A stretch of 64,000 nucleotides of DNA from Acidisoma sp. L85 (lineage in GTDB: Bacteria > Pseudomonadota > Alphaproteobacteria > Acetobacterales > Acetobacteraceae), in contig NZ_LMUQ01000006.1 of the NCBI RefSeq assembly GCF_009765865.1, positions 1 to 64,000 on the forward strand. Reading direction: 5' to 3'. A program made the translations under genes and the position numbers. Shown piece after piece: positions 50,999 through 61,149 of this stretch (the stretch's first letter is position 1; each line of letters opens with the position of its first letter). Under the pieces are notes generated by a model. It did not search any database. It was not told the origin of the DNA and saw only the letters and a program-made list of their open reading frames with translations.

Positions 50999-53900
50999 GC
51001 CTCCTCACCGTCTATGGCGCGCCCGAGGGATGGGATGCCGCCCTGCTCATCCGCCGGCTGCTGGAAAGCGACGCGCCGCTGATCCATGTCGCGCGCGATG
51101 ACGCCCGACTGGCGCGGATGGCAGACGCCCTCGCCTTCTTCGCGCCCGAGCGCCCGGTGCTGCGTTTTCCGGCCTGGGACTGCCTGCCCTACGACCGGGT
51201 TTCGCCCAATCCCGCCATCGTCTCCGAGCGTATCGCGACGCTGGCGCGGCTGGCGGCGGGCGGGCTGGGTCAGGGCGTGGTGCTCACCACGGTCAATGCG
51301 CTGGTGCAGCGGGTGCCGCCGCGCGGGATGTTTCGCGGCTCCAGCCTTTCGCTGAAGCCGGGGGGCGTCGTGCAGCCCGAGGTGCTCGCGACCTATCTCG
51401 AAGCGCATGGTTATGCGCGGGCGGCGACGGTGATGGAGCCGGGCGAGTTCGCCATGCGCGGGGGCATCGTCGACCTGTTCCCCGCCGGCGAGCCCGAGCC
51501 GATCCGGCTCGACCTGTTCGGCGACAGCATCGAGAGCATGCGGCGCTTCGACCCCAATACGCAGCGCAGCGGCGAGGCGGTGAAGGGCCTCGAACTGCAT
51601 CCCGTGTCCGAGGTGCCGCTGGATCCCGAGAGCGTCGCGCGGTTCCGCACGGCCTGGCGCGAGATCTTCGGCCAGGCGGCGGCGGACGACCCGCTCTACC
51701 ACTCGATCTCCGACCGGCGGCGGCATCCGGGCATGGAGCATTGGGTGCCGTTGTTCCATGACGCCATGGAAACGCTGCTCGACTACCTGCCCGGCGCCAC
51801 CATCTCGCTCGACCATCAGGCGGAGGAGGTGCTGGAGTCCCGGCTGGAGATGATCGCCGACCACTTCCAGGCGCGGCAGGTGCCGCCACGGGATGGCGAG
51901 ACGCCGTATCGTCCCCTGCCCTCCGAGCGGCTTTACCTCGACCGTGCCGAATGGGACGGGATGCTGGCGCAGACCACCGCCTTCGCCTTCAGCCCGTTCG
52001 CCAAACCGGACGGCAGCGCCGCCGGCGTCGATGGCGGCGGCCGTCCCGCTCCGATCTTCGCGCCGGGTGGCGAGTTGCAGCCCGATCTCTTCGACAAGCT
52101 GCGTGAGAGCCAGGAGAAATGGGCGAAGGACAAGAAGCGGCTGGTCGTCGCGGCCTGGACGGACGGCTCGCGCGAGCGCCTCGGCGCGCTGCTGCGCGAG
52201 CATGGCTTCGATCGCGTGGGCGTCGCCGCCGATGCCGATGCGGTGCGTGCCTTGCCGCAGGGCACGGTGGCGCTTGTCACGCTTGGGCTCGAGCGTGGTT
52301 TCATCGGCGACCGCATCGCGGTGGTGGGCGAACAGGATTTGCTCGGCCGGCGCATCAGCCGTCCGCCGCGCAAGCGCAAGCGCGCTGACCAGTTCATCGC
52401 GGAAGCCACCGACATCGCCGAGGGCGATCTGGTGGTGCATGAGGATCACGGCATCGGACGCTATGACGGGCTCGTCACCATCAAGGTGAACGAGGCGCCG
52501 CATGACTGTCTGCGGCTGCTGTACGATGGCGGCGACAAGCTGTTCCTGCCGGTCGAGAATATCGAGATCCTGTCGCGCTTCGGCGCCGAGACCGGCGGCG
52601 TGGCGCTCGACAAGCTCGGCGGCGTGTCCTGGCAGAATCGCAAGGCCAAGGCCAAGAGCCGGATCCGCGACATGGCGGCCGGTCTCATCCGCATTGCCGC
52701 CGAACGGCGGTTGCACGAGGCCGCCAGCCTCGCCCCGGCCGAGGGCATGTGGGACGAATTCTGCGCCCGCTTTCCCTTCATGGAGACCGAGGACCAGAGC
52801 CGCGCCATTGCCGATGTGCTGGAGGATATGGCCGCCGGCCGGCCGATGGATCGCCTGATCTGCGGCGATGTCGGCTTCGGCAAGACGGAAGTGGCGCTGC
52901 GGGCCGCTTTCGTCGCGGCCCTGTCGGGCAGTCAGGTCGCGGTCGTGGTGCCGACGACTTTGCTCGCGCGCCAGCATTTCCGCGTGTTCTCGGCGCGCTT
53001 CGCCGGGCTGCCGGTGAAGGTCGCGCAGATCTCGCGGATGGTGACGGCCAAGGAAGCGGCGGTGGTGCGGGCCGGTGTGGCCGATGGCTCGATCGATATC
53101 GTGGTGGGCACCCACGCGCTGCTCGCCAAGTCGATCACCTTCAACGATCTCGGCCTGGTCATCGTCGATGAGGAACAGCATTTCGGCGTCGCGCATAAGG
53201 AACGGCTTAAGTCGCTGAAAGCCGACGTGCATGTGTTGACGCTGACCGCGACGCCTATTCCGCGCACGCTGCAGCTTGCCCTTACCGGGGTGCGCGAGAT
53301 GAGCATCATCGCGACGCCGCCCGTGGATAGGCTGGCGGTGCGGACCTTCATCATGCCGTTCGACGGGCTGGTGATCCGCGAAGCGATCCAGCGCGAGCGG
53401 TTCCGTGGCGGCCAGATCTTCTGCGTGGTTCCGCGCGTCGAGGATCTCGACCGCATGGGTAAGCGCTTGTCGGAAATCGTGCCGGATGTCCGGGTCGCGA
53501 TGGCGCATGGGCGGCTGGCGCCCACCGAACTCGAACGCGTCATGACCGAGTTCGGCGACGGCAAGTATGACGTGCTGCTCTCGACCAATATCGTCGAGAG
53601 CGGACTCGATATGCCGGCGGTCAATACGCTGATCATTCATCGCGCGGACATGTTCGGGCTCGGCCAGCTATATCAGCTACGCGGGCGCGTCGGGCGCGGG
53701 AAGCAGCGCGGCTACGCTTATCTGACCTGGCCAGCGAACCACCGGCTGTCGCCGGCGGCGGAGAAGCGGCTGGATGTGATGCAGACGCTGGATACGCTAG
53801 GCGCGGGCTTTACCCTCGCTTCCCACGACCTCGACATTCGCGGCGCCGGCAATCTGCTGGGCGACGAGCAGAGCGGACATATCCGCGAGGTCGGCATCGA

Positions 53901-54438
53901 GCTGTATCAGCAGATGCTGGAGGATGCGGTCGCCGACCTGCGGGCCGAGCGCGGCAAGCGGCGGGCGTCCGAGCGGGATTGGACGCCGACGATTGGGCTG
54001 GGGCTGCCGGTGCTCATCCCCGAGACCTTCGTGAAGGATCTGCCGGTCCGGCTTGGGCTGTATCGCCGCATCGGCGCGCTGTCCTCGCCCGAGGAAACCG
54101 AGGCGATGGCGGCGGAGCTAGTGGACCGCTTCGGGCCGCTGCCCGAGGAGGTCGAGAACCTGCTCCAGGTGATGACGCTCAAGCGGGTTTGCCGGGAGGC
54201 CGGGGTGGAGAAGCTGGAGGCTGGGCCGAAGGGGATGGTGCTGACCTTCCGGGGCAATTCCTTCCGCAATCCGGCGGGGCTCATTCCGTGGATGGGGTCA
54301 CGCGGCAGCACGATGAAGCTGCGGCCGGATCACAAGCTGGTCGTGCCGGGCGAGATGGATGTCGGGCGGCGGATCAAGGTCGCGAAGGACGTGCTGGGCA
54401 ATCTGGCGCGGCTCGCGGGAGAGGCGAAGGCGGCCTGA
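50995..54438 (+). CDS. mfd: Transcription-repair coupling factor
   Basis: A 1147-residue Mfd with the expected order. First come the UvrB-like N-terminal region (PAWDCLPYDRVSPN) and the RNA-polymerase-interacting domain (DLVVHEDHGIGRYDG, about residues 480-495). The helicase core follows with LICGDVGFGKTEVALRAAF, DEEQHFGV, TLTATPIPRTLQLALTG and LRGRVGRGKQRGYAYL, and last the C-terminal D7 domain. It displaces stalled RNA polymerase and recruits UvrA. It starts at an ATGA overlap with sdhE. Confidence 0.96.
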   Translation: MSLLTVYGAPEGWDAALLIRRLLESDAPLIHVARDDARLARMADALAFFAPERPVLRFPAWDCLPYDRVSPNPAIVSERIATLARLAAGGLGQGVVLTTVNALVQRVPPRGMFRGSSLSLKPGGVVQPEVLATYLEAHGYARAATVMEPGEFAMRGGIVDLFPAGEPEPIRLDLFGDSIESMRRFDPNTQRSGEAVKGLELHPVSEVPLDPESVARFRTAWREIFGQAAADDPLYHSISDRRRHPGMEHWVPLFHDAMETLLDYLPGATISLDHQAEEVLESRLEMIADHFQARQVPPRDGETPYRPLPSERLYLDRAEWDGMLAQTTAFAFSPFAKPDGSAAGVDGGGRPAPIFAPGGELQPDLFDKLRESQEKWAKDKKRLVVAAWTDGSRERLGALLREHGFDRVGVAADADAVRALPQGTVALVTLGLERGFIGDRIAVVGEQDLLGRRISRPPRKRKRADQFIAEATDIAEGDLVVHEDHGIGRYDGLVTIKVNEAPHDCLRLLYDGGDKLFLPVENIEILSRFGAETGGVALDKLGGVSWQNRKAKAKSRIRDMAAGLIRIAAERRLHEAASLAPAEGMWDEFCARFPFMETEDQSRAIADVLEDMAAGRPMDRLICGDVGFGKTEVALRAAFVAALSGSQVAVVVPTTLLARQHFRVFSARFAGLPVKVAQISRMVTAKEAAVVRAGVADGSIDIVVGTHALLAKSITFNDLGLVIVDEEQHFGVAHKERLKSLKADVHVLTLTATPIPRTLQLALTGVREMSIIATPPVDRLAVRTFIMPFDGLVIREAIQRERFRGGQIFCVVPRVEDLDRMGKRLSEIVPDVRVAMAHGRLAPTELERVMTEFGDGKYDVLLSTNIVESGLDMPAVNTLIIHRADMFGLGQLYQLRGRVGRGKQRGYAYLTWPANHRLSPAAEKRLDVMQTLDTLGAGFTLASHDLDIRGAGNLLGDEQSGHIREVGIELYQQMLEDAVADLRAERGKRRASERDWTPTIGLGLPVLIPETFVKDLPVRLGLYRRIGALSSPEETEAMAAELVDRFGPLPEEVENLLQVMTLKRVCREAGVEKLEAGPKGMVLTFRGNSFRNPAGLIPWMGSRGSTMKLRPDHKLVVPGEMDVGRRIKVAKDVLGNLARLAGEAKAA

Positions 54439-54453
54439 GGGCTGGTGCTGAAA

Positions 54454-56844
54454 CTACCAGCGCCTGCGTGCACCGCCGCCGCCATAACCACCGCCGCCGC
54501 GATTGTAGCCGCCGCCAAACTGGCGCGCCTGATAGTCGCGGTTGAGCTGGCCGTATTCCTGGGTGCCCATGGTGGGGCGGCTCGCGGTGCTGGCGTAGTT
54601 CTGGCGCGTCGCCGGGGCCTGGGCGTGGTACTGGCGCGCCGAGGTGGATGTCTGGTTGTAGGTGGTGCTGCGCTGAGTCGTCTGGCTGCGCGTGGCCGTG
54701 GAGTTGGTCTTGGGCGTGTTGACCGACTGCCAGGACCCATTGTTGTAAGTCTGCCAGCCGCTGTTGGTCTTCTTGTAGGCATTGCCGTTTGCCCCGGCAT
54801 AGACGTTGCCGCCCGAACCCTTCACGACGGCCGCGTTGTTGCCGTTGGCGCCATGGACCGCCGCGCCCTGAGCGCCATTGCTGGCGTTGAAGGCGCCGGC
54901 CGAGCCTCGGCTGTTGCTGGCGCTCGCCGTGTTCACCGTGCCGTTCGGGCCTGACACCGTGCTCGATCCCCAGCGCCCATAGGCGTTGGCGTTCTGCGTC
55001 GTGCTGCCCGCGACGCCGTAGCGCGGATTGGCGAAGGACGCATGCGCCGTGCCGCTGCTGCCATTCCAGGCGGCGCTGCCATGGGCATAGGTTCCGGTGC
55101 TGGGATTATAGGCGGACCAAGCCCCCGCGCCGCCATAGGGGCCATAGACCGCGCCGCCCCGCGCATAGGCTCCGGTCGCTGGATTGTAGGCGGTGCCGCC
55201 GGTGGCCGCTCTTCCATACGGGCCGTAGACAGTGCCGCCGCGCGCCCAGGTGCCGGTGGCGGAGCTGTAATAGACGTTGCCGCCGTAGGAATAGGGATAT
55301 GGCAGATAGGCCGGAATACGGGCTGCGACGACGACCGGCGGGTAGTAATAGCCGGTGCCGTAAGCCAGGACGCCAGCGGTCACGAAGCCCATCAGATAGC
55401 CGGCCGTGTAGCCGTAGGTCACTGCCGCCGGCGTCGAGCTGTAAACCTTCACGTAAGTGACGTTGTACAGCGGGCTCGAGGGCGGGATCGTGTAGATCTC
55501 GTTCGGCACGCTGCTCGCCAGCACCCAGGGACCGGTCGGACTGGCCGAGGTAAACCAGGCGCCCTGGTAGCAGACGTAATAGCGGCCGCCGGTCTGGATG
55601 ACCTGGAAGGTCGTGTTGACGGCATATTGCAGCGCCGTGCCGGGGATCGGCTTGAACTGCGGGGCGCCGACGTAGGTCACTGTCACTTTCGCCGTCTGAC
55701 GCGACAGCGAGGCCTGCACCGGGATCTGCGCCTTCAGCACCGCCGCCTGGGCCGCCGCCGTGCCGGGAACCGAAGGCAGCAGATTGCCATAGGCGCTGTC
55801 CGGCGGCAGCAGCGAGAAATCGGTCGGCAGATTGGGTGTCGCGAAGGTCCAGGGACCGTAGAGCGAGGGGGCCGAAAACCAGCGGCCTGAGACGAGGTAG
55901 TAGAGATTCCCGTCGGCCGTGTCCTTGATCAGCGTGGCGCCGGTATTCGTCACCGCTTGCAGCGCCGTGCCGGGTATCGGTTTGAAAGCTGGCGCCCCGG
56001 CCGTGACGATGATCTCCGCCGGCTTGGTCGAGACGAAAATGGTCGGAATGCTGGTGCCCGTGAAGGGGCGGCCGGGAACGTTCTTGCGCAGGGTTGCGAA
56101 GTTTTCATCGGACGGGATTTGGGAAAAGGCGGCGGGGAGCGCACCGGCGGGCTCATAGGGTCCGGTCGCGGCGGGCGCGATGAGCCAGCTGCCGTTGTTC
56201 AGGAGATACCAGGTGCCGCCCGCGTCGGCGTCGTACACCACGTCCCAATTCGTATTGACGGCGAAGGAGAGGCCGGTCGAGCCGATTGGCGCCAAGGTCG
56301 GCGAGCCGTCAAAGACCACGAGGCTCGCGGGACGTGCGCTGTAGAAGATCTGCGGTGGCGTGTTGTCGACCGGCACATCCACCGGCTTCTCGTTGAGGCT
56401 GAGCAGGATGGTGTTCAGCGGCACTTCCTTCACCGGCATCGTGGAGACGAAAGCCTTGATGCGCGCTTCCAGCTGGACGGCCTGATCGGTGTCGAGCGAG
56501 GGGAATTTCGACGAGAGCACTGTCGGGGAGGAGAAGGTCACGAGCTGCGTGTCGAGATCGACCTGGGTCGCACCCTGGAATTCGATCGTGCCGATGATTG
56601 CCTGGGTGGCGCCTGGCGGCGTGATGGAAATCGCCGCACGCGCCCGCAGCATCGTCCGGTCGGGCCATTCGATGGCCTGCGGCTCGTAGATGGTGATGGT
56701 GGCGCCGTGCACAGTCATGGAATGCGGCCAGCTTGCGACCGGCGAGGGCGCTGTCCCGGCGGATTGTGCGAAGGCCGGTGAGAGCAGCGCGCTGGCTGCT
56801 CCGAGGACGGGGATGAGCAGCGCGGAGCGGCGACTAAGGACCAC
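54454..56844 (-). CDS. Large secreted repeat-rich protein, function unknown
   Basis: A 796-residue exported protein. GTG 56844 gives a normal signal peptide (LSRRSALLIPVLGAASALL...AFA-Q) and has GAGG nine bases upstream. Residues about 170-470 contain three divergent repeats built on PAFKPIPGTALQAVTNT, YYLVSGRWFSAPSLYGPW and an LP.DF..IPP.S segment. A hydrophobic Gly/Tyr segment (about 490-530) follows, then low-complexity repeats of YNPATGAYARGG and YGPYG, an Asn/Thr/Gln-rich tail and a GGGYGGGG end. Similar proteins are common in alphaproteobacteria but uncharacterised; a cell-surface or envelope role is likely. It converges on mfd with a 15-base gap. Confidence 0.75.
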   Translation of the reverse strand: MVLSRRSALLIPVLGAASALLSPAFAQSAGTAPSPVASWPHSMTVHGATITIYEPQAIEWPDRTMLRARAAISITPPGATQAIIGTIEFQGATQVDLDTQLVTFSSPTVLSSKFPSLDTDQAVQLEARIKAFVSTMPVKEVPLNTILLSLNEKPVDVPVDNTPPQIFYSARPASLVVFDGSPTLAPIGSTGLSFAVNTNWDVVYDADAGGTWYLLNNGSWLIAPAATGPYEPAGALPAAFSQIPSDENFATLRKNVPGRPFTGTSIPTIFVSTKPAEIIVTAGAPAFKPIPGTALQAVTNTGATLIKDTADGNLYYLVSGRWFSAPSLYGPWTFATPNLPTDFSLLPPDSAYGNLLPSVPGTAAAQAAVLKAQIPVQASLSRQTAKVTVTYVGAPQFKPIPGTALQYAVNTTFQVIQTGGRYYVCYQGAWFTSASPTGPWVLASSVPNEIYTIPPSSPLYNVTYVKVYSSTPAAVTYGYTAGYLMGFVTAGVLAYGTGYYYPPVVVAARIPAYLPYPYSYGGNVYYSSATGTWARGGTVYGPYGRAATGGTAYNPATGAYARGGAVYGPYGGAGAWSAYNPSTGTYAHGSAAWNGSSGTAHASFANPRYGVAGSTTQNANAYGRWGSSTVSGPNGTVNTASASNSRGSAGAFNASNGAQGAAVHGANGNNAAVVKGSGGNVYAGANGNAYKKTNSGWQTYNNGSWQSVNTPKTNSTATRSQTTQRSTTYNQTSTSARQYHAQAPATRQNYASTASRPTMGTQEYGQLNRDYQARQFGGGYNRGGGGYGGGGARRRW

Positions 56845-56919
56845 GATCGCTAGCCTCTTTTTTTGGATTTCAACGGTATCCGAAGGGGGCTTGGCCGACA
56901 AGCGACGGGCGAAGGGAAG

Positions 56920-57975
56920 ATGCGCGGATGGTGGGATCGCCCTCTGTCTCGCGCTGCGATACGCTCGCGCATGCGTCGTGTTTTTGGATACCTTCCCGAC
57001 GGCTTTACCCTCGCGATTGTCGCGAGCGTGGGGGTTGCCTCAGTGTTGCCCTGCCACGGGGTCGGCGCGCGGATCTTCAATGCGCTGACCACGCTGGCGA
57101 TCGCCATCATGTTTTTCCTTCAGGGCGCGCGGCTGTCGCGCGAGGCGGTGATCGCGGGCATCGCGCAGTGGCGCGTGCATGTGCTGATCCTGGCTTCGAC
57201 CTTTCTGCTGTTCCCGTTGCTCGGCTTTGGTTTCCAGGCGCTGTTTCCGCACGCGCTGAGCCCGACGATCCTGATCGGTTTGCTTTATGTCTGCCTGCTG
57301 CCGTCGACGGTGCAATCCTCGATCGCCTTCACCTCGATCGGGCATGGCAATGTCCCGGCGGCGATCTGTGCGGCGACCGCCTCGACCCTGCTTGGCGTGG
57401 TGGTGACGCCGCTACTGACCACGCTGCTGCTCAAGACGCACGGCACCGGAGGCAGCAGCGGGCTGGAGTCTGTCGGCAGCATTTTCCTGGAGCTGCTGTT
57501 GCCCTTCGTCCTGGGCCAGCTGTTGCGGCCATGGATCGGCGGCTGGGCGGCGCGGAACCGCGAAATCTTAAAGTTCACCGATCGCGGCTCAGTGATCCTG
57601 GTCGTCTATACAGCCTTCAGCGCGGCGGTGATGCGCGGCATCTGGCATGAGTTGCCGCTTTATCGGTTTGGCGAAATCGTTTTGGCGAATGCCGTGCTGC
57701 TTACCGTTGTGCTGCTGATCACGACCTATGGCAGCCGCGCTTTGGGCTTCAAACGGCCGGAGGAGGTCACCATCGTTTTCTGCGGTTCGAAGAAAAGCGC
57801 CGCGACGGGGGTGCCGATGGCGAATGTATTGTTCAGCCCGGCCACGGTGGGGCTTATTTTGTTGCCGCTCATCATCTTCCACCAGATGCAGCTGATGATC
57901 TGCGCCGTGCTCGCGAAACGCTACGCGCGGGAGGCGGAGGCAGCGGACGCTGCGCGAGCGGTGGCGGCCGAATGA
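56920..57975 (+). CDS. Bile acid:Na+ symporter-like transporter (SBF-like family)
   Basis: A 351-residue protein with about ten helices of the SBF_like family (PF13593, YfeH type). Cues are [14 protein letters not shown] in helix 2, [27 protein letters not shown] with the crossed-helix SST-type motif, and [19 protein letters not shown], the second discontinuous-helix motif. ATG 56920 has a GAAGGGAAG ribosome site; ATG 56971 is an alternative. Substrate is unknown, an organic anion is likely. Coupled by ATGA to a NUDIX gene. Confidence 0.87.
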   Translation: MRGWWDRPLSRAAIRSRMRRVFGYLPDGFTLAIVASVGVASVLPCHGVGARIFNALTTLAIAIMFFLQGARLSREAVIAGIAQWRVHVLILASTFLLFPLLGFGFQALFPHALSPTILIGLLYVCLLPSTVQSSIAFTSIGHGNVPAAICAATASTLLGVVVTPLLTTLLLKTHGTGGSSGLESVGSIFLELLLPFVLGQLLRPWIGGWAARNREILKFTDRGSVILVVYTAFSAAVMRGIWHELPLYRFGEIVLANAVLLTVVLLITTYGSRALGFKRPEEVTIVFCGSKKSAATGVPMANVLFSPATVGLILLPLIIFHQMQLMICAVLAKRYAREAEAADAARAVAAE

Positions 57976-58610
57976 GCGATGTCGAGCCCGAGTGGCTGTT
58001 ATGGGCGCGGGAAATCCAGGCGACGGCGCAGTCCGGCCTCGCTTTCACAAAAGATCCTTATGACGTCGAGCGCTATCAGGCGCTGACTGTTTTGGCCGCG
58101 CGAATCATCGAGGCGCATAGCGAGGAGGACGCACCGCGTCTCGCTGCGCTGTTTGGCGCCGAGCGTGGCTATGCAACGCCGAAAGTCGATGTCCGCGCGG
58201 CGGTCTTCGATGCGGAAGGCCGCATCCTGATGGTGCGCGAAGCGGCGGATGACGGCCGCTGGACGCTGCCTGGCGGATGGGCGGATGTGAACCAGACACC
58301 GGCGCAGAGCGTGGTGCGAGAGGCGCGGGAAGAATCGGGCTTCGAGGTCTCCGTGGTGAAGCTCGCGGCCTGCTGGGATCGCGCAGCCCAGGGACATACG
58401 CCACCCGGGCTCTTTTCCATCGTCAAGCTGTTCTACCTCTGCGCGGTGACCGGCGGTTCGGCTCGCACGAGCTTGGAGACAAGTGAAGTGGGTTTCTTTG
58501 CGGAGGATGCGCTGCCCGCGGACCTATCACTCGGCCGCGTTCTGCCGCGCCAGCTCGCGCGGATGTTCGCGCATTACCGCCAACCGGACATGGAGACGGA
58601 ATACGATTGA
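57972..58610 (+). CDS. NUDIX hydrolase with N-terminal helical domain
   Basis: A 212-residue protein. An N-terminal helical domain ([33 protein letters not shown]12535 type) precedes a Nudix box that starts [18 protein letters not shown] and runs on to REESG (about residues 100-122). This layout occurs in ADP-ribose and related nucleoside-diphosphate hydrolases. It overlaps the transporter gene by four bases. Confidence 0.88.
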   Translation: MSDVEPEWLLWAREIQATAQSGLAFTKDPYDVERYQALTVLAARIIEAHSEEDAPRLAALFGAERGYATPKVDVRAAVFDAEGRILMVREAADDGRWTLPGGWADVNQTPAQSVVREAREESGFEVSVVKLAACWDRAAQGHTPPGLFSIVKLFYLCAVTGGSARTSLETSEVGFFAEDALPADLSLGRVLPRQLARMFAHYRQPDMETEYD

Positions 58611-58632
58611 GGCTGGTCGCTGCGGGTGGCGT

Positions 58633-59184
58633 TTACTGAGGTGTTACCCTGCAGACGACGACCCTCGCCGCGCCGTAACGGCGGTCGTCCAAAGGCGCGA
58701 CATTCAGAGTGAGCGGATCGTCGATGCCGACCTCCGCCACGATGAGCGCATTCGCCGCGATCCAGCCCTGGGTGATCAGGGCCCCGAGCGCCTTTGGCAC
58801 GAGGTCCTTGCCGTAAGGCGGATCGAGAAACACGAGACCGCAGGGAGAGCCCGGTGGCGGTCGTGTCGCGTCGCCGGGCACCACCTGACACGCAGCTTCC
58901 ACCCCGAAGGTCGCGATGTTGCGGCGGAGCGCGGCCAGGGCCTTGGCGTCTCGCTCGATGAAATGGGCCGTGCCCGCGCCGCGTGACAAGGCTTCCAGGC
59001 CGAGCGCCCCGGTGCCCGCGAAGGCGTCCAGGACCGTGGCGCCGATGATGTCCCCATCGGCCCAAGGGGCGTGCATCAGCATGTCGAAGAGCGCCTGCCG
59101 GGCGCGGTCGGAGGTGGGGCGCGTGGCCCAGCCCGATGGGGCGACAATCTGCCGGCGACGGAAGCGGCCCCCAACAATCCTCAC
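58633..59184 (-). CDS. rsmD: 16S rRNA (guanine966-N2)-methyltransferase
   Basis: A 183-residue Rossmann methyltransferase. The start VRIVGGRFRRRQI, the SAM motif VLDAFAGTGALGLEALSRGA and the catalytic LDPPYGKD identify RsmD. GTG 59184 gives the normal family length, ten bases after the pseudouridine-synthase stop; the longer open frame runs inside that gene. It methylates G966 of 16S rRNA in assembling small subunits. Confidence 0.92.
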   Translation of the reverse strand: MRIVGGRFRRRQIVAPSGWATRPTSDRARQALFDMLMHAPWADGDIIGATVLDAFAGTGALGLEALSRGAGTAHFIERDAKALAALRRNIATFGVEAACQVVPGDATRPPPGSPCGLVFLDPPYGKDLVPKALGALITQGWIAANALIVAEVGIDDPLTLNVAPLDDRRYGAARVVVCRVTPQ

Positions 59185-59194
59185 CTCGCGGCGC

Positions 59195-59968
59195 TCACTG
59201 GGCCGTGGCGGCCTTTGGGAGCTGCTCGCGCAGGATCTTGGCCGGCACTTCCTCCACCGACCCACGGGGCAACAGGCCGAGCTGAAAGGGACCGTAGGCG
59301 ATCCGGATGAGGCGCGAAGTTTGCAGGTTGAGATGGGCCATGACGCGGCGGACTTCTCGGTTGCGGCCTTCGCGCAGACCAATGGAGAGCCAGGCGTTGT
59401 CGCCCTTGCGGCTGTCGAGGCCCGCGTCGATCGGGCCATAGCGCTCGCCTTCCACCGTCACACCGTGGGAAAGCGCGGCCAAAGCCTTCTCGTCGACATA
59501 GCCGTTCACGCGGACGCGGTAGCGGCGCAGCCAGCCGGTTTCCGGCCGCTCCAGCAGCCGCGCGAGCGCGCCGTCATTGGTGAGGAGCAGCAATCCCTCG
59601 CTGTTGAGATCGAGGCGGCCGATGCTGATGAGGCGCGGCAGGCCGGGCGGCAGTTTCTCGAAGACGGTGGGGCGTCCCTCGGGATCCTTATGCGTCGTCA
59701 TCAGCCCTTCCGGCTTGTGGTAGCGGAAGAGCCGGGTGCGGGCCGGGGCCTCGATGACCTTGCCGTTGACCTGCACCACATCGCCGGGCGTCACGAAGCT
59801 CGCCGGATGGTCGAGTAGCTTGCCGTTGAGCTTGATGCGGCCCTCCGACAGCATCTTTTCGACGTCGCGGCGGCTGGCGACACCGGCTCGCGCGAGCCAT
59901 TTGGCGATGCGCTCGCCACGCTCGACAGCCGGGGCGGCGGCAGGGGCGCCGCTGTCTTCGTCGGTCAT
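59195..59968 (-). CDS. rluB: rRNA pseudouridine synthase (RluB/RsuA family)
   Basis: A 257-residue enzyme. The N-terminal S4 domain (ERIAKWLARAGVASRRDVEKMLSEGRIKLNG) is followed by the catalytic GRLDLNSEGLLLLTNDG with the essential Asp, and LREGRNREVRRVMAHLNL near the C-terminus. RluB and RsuA are not fully separable by eye; the S4 form and length fit RluB, which modifies 23S rRNA U2605. ATG 59968 overlaps the upstream gene by ATGA. Confidence 0.88.
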   Translation of the reverse strand: MTDEDSGAPAAAPAVERGERIAKWLARAGVASRRDVEKMLSEGRIKLNGKLLDHPASFVTPGDVVQVNGKVIEAPARTRLFRYHKPEGLMTTHKDPEGRPTVFEKLPPGLPRLISIGRLDLNSEGLLLLTNDGALARLLERPETGWLRRYRVRVNGYVDEKALAALSHGVTVEGERYGPIDAGLDSRKGDNAWLSIGLREGRNREVRRVMAHLNLQTSRLIRIAYGPFQLGLLPRGSVEEVPAKILREQLPKAATAQ

Positions 59969-60684
59969 GCGCAGGCGGCGATCAGGGCCGCGAAGATGCG
60001 GCGGTCGGCGGGGTCGGTGTTGAATTCCGGGTGCCACTGGACGCCGAGGCAGAAGCGGTAGCGCGGGTCCTCGATGCCCTCGACCACGCCGTCGGGCGCC
60101 ACGGCATTGACGGTGACGCCGGGCCCGGCATCGCGCACCGCTTGGTGGTGCGAGGTATTCACCATCATCCGGTCGCTTCCCGCGATGCGGGCGAGCAGGC
60201 TGCCGGCGGTAAGGGCGACGGGGTGGCCAGGCTCGTCGTGCCGCGTCTTCTGCTCATGCGGCAGGTGGCCTGGAATGCTGTCCGGGATGTGCTGGATGAG
60301 GCTGCCGCCAAGCGCCACGGCGAGAAGCTGCTCGCCGCCGCAGATGCCGAGCAGCGGCATGTCCCGGCCGAGAGCGCCACACAGGAGGGCGAGTTCGGCG
60401 GCCGTGCGGCCGGTCTTGAGCACGACGGTGTCGTGGCGATCGGCATTGCCATACATGGCGGGATCGACGTCGAAGGCGCCGCCCGTGACGATGAGGGCGT
60501 CGATGCGGTCGAGCCAATCATCGGCGAGTTCGGGGTCATGGGGCAGAGCGACGGGCAGGCCACCAGCCGACGCGACCGCGCTCATGTAGTTCTGGCGTAG
60601 CGCGTACCAGGGGTATTTGGAGTAGCCGCCCGGCTCCTCGCTATCCAGCGTGATGCCGATGAGAGGGCGCGGCCGGGCTTTCAT
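59965..60684 (-). CDS. Gamma-glutamyl-gamma-aminobutyrate hydrolase-type class I amidotransferase
   Basis: A 239-residue peptidase C26 protein. The nucleophile Cys is in LLGICGGEQLLAVALGG (about residue 99), and the His/Glu pair is in QWHPEFNTD near the C-terminus. LIGITLDSEEPGGYSKYPWYALRQNYMSAV is the PuuD-like opening. It would hydrolyse a gamma-glutamyl amide. It is part of a tight leftward run with overlaps of four bases on both sides. Confidence 0.87.
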   Translation of the reverse strand: MKARPRPLIGITLDSEEPGGYSKYPWYALRQNYMSAVASAGGLPVALPHDPELADDWLDRIDALIVTGGAFDVDPAMYGNADRHDTVVLKTGRTAAELALLCGALGRDMPLLGICGGEQLLAVALGGSLIQHIPDSIPGHLPHEQKTRHDEPGHPVALTAGSLLARIAGSDRMMVNTSHHQAVRDAGPGVTVNAVAPDGVVEGIEDPRYRFCLGVQWHPEFNTDPADRRIFAALIAACA

Positions 60685-61073
60685 GCACCGAGCATCCCAA
60701 GCACGTCGGCAAGCGTGGCCTGGGCTTCACGGATACCGGGCGCCTCGGGGGCTAGGGCTCCGGCACGCAGGTAAACCAGGCTGCCCGGCGCGGTGAGGTC
60801 CCGCGCCTTGGCGACAAAGGGGGCGAGGGCTGTGTTGTCCGGCAGGGTGCCTTGGGCACCGGCCTCATCGAGTGTCACGATGAGGTCGCTGAGGGGCTTC
60901 AGCCAGGCGAAGCGCTCGTCCCCGAGAGCGGCCGCCAGCATTTTGTAGGGTTCGTCGGCGATGCCGACCTTGCGTGCCTCGGCATGCAGCAGGGCGCGGT
61001 GCAGGTCCATGATGGCATGCGATAGCGGGCGCTGGGCGGTGCTCGGGGTGGGTCTCGGCGATCGGCTGCTCAT
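60681..61073 (-). CDS. Conserved hypothetical protein
   Basis: A 130-residue protein that I cannot assign. It is mostly helical, with MDLHRALLHAEARKVGI near residues 22-38 and FAWLKPLSDLIVTLDEAGA in the middle, and no membrane segment. It is the first gene of the operon with the C26 hydrolase, the pseudouridine synthase and rsmD (ATGA overlap to the next gene), which supports that it is real. It is divergent from tadA. Confidence 0.68.
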   Translation of the reverse strand: MSSRSPRPTPSTAQRPLSHAIMDLHRALLHAEARKVGIADEPYKMLAAALGDERFAWLKPLSDLIVTLDEAGAQGTLPDNTALAPFVAKARDLTAPGSLVYLRAGALAPEAPGIREAQATLADVLGMLGA

Positions 61074-61149
61074 GGCGCCTAAATGCCATGAGGCGCGGGG
61101 ACGGTCCACCGGCCTGGACCGGATGACCGGCACCCGGCAAGAAGCCGTT

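Noticed and set aside
50956-53640. Open frame of 894 codons on the minus strand opposite mfd
   Set aside because: It is a shadow of mfd: composition is dominated by His, Arg, Ala and Gly with no family pattern, and mfd is unmistakable on the other strand.
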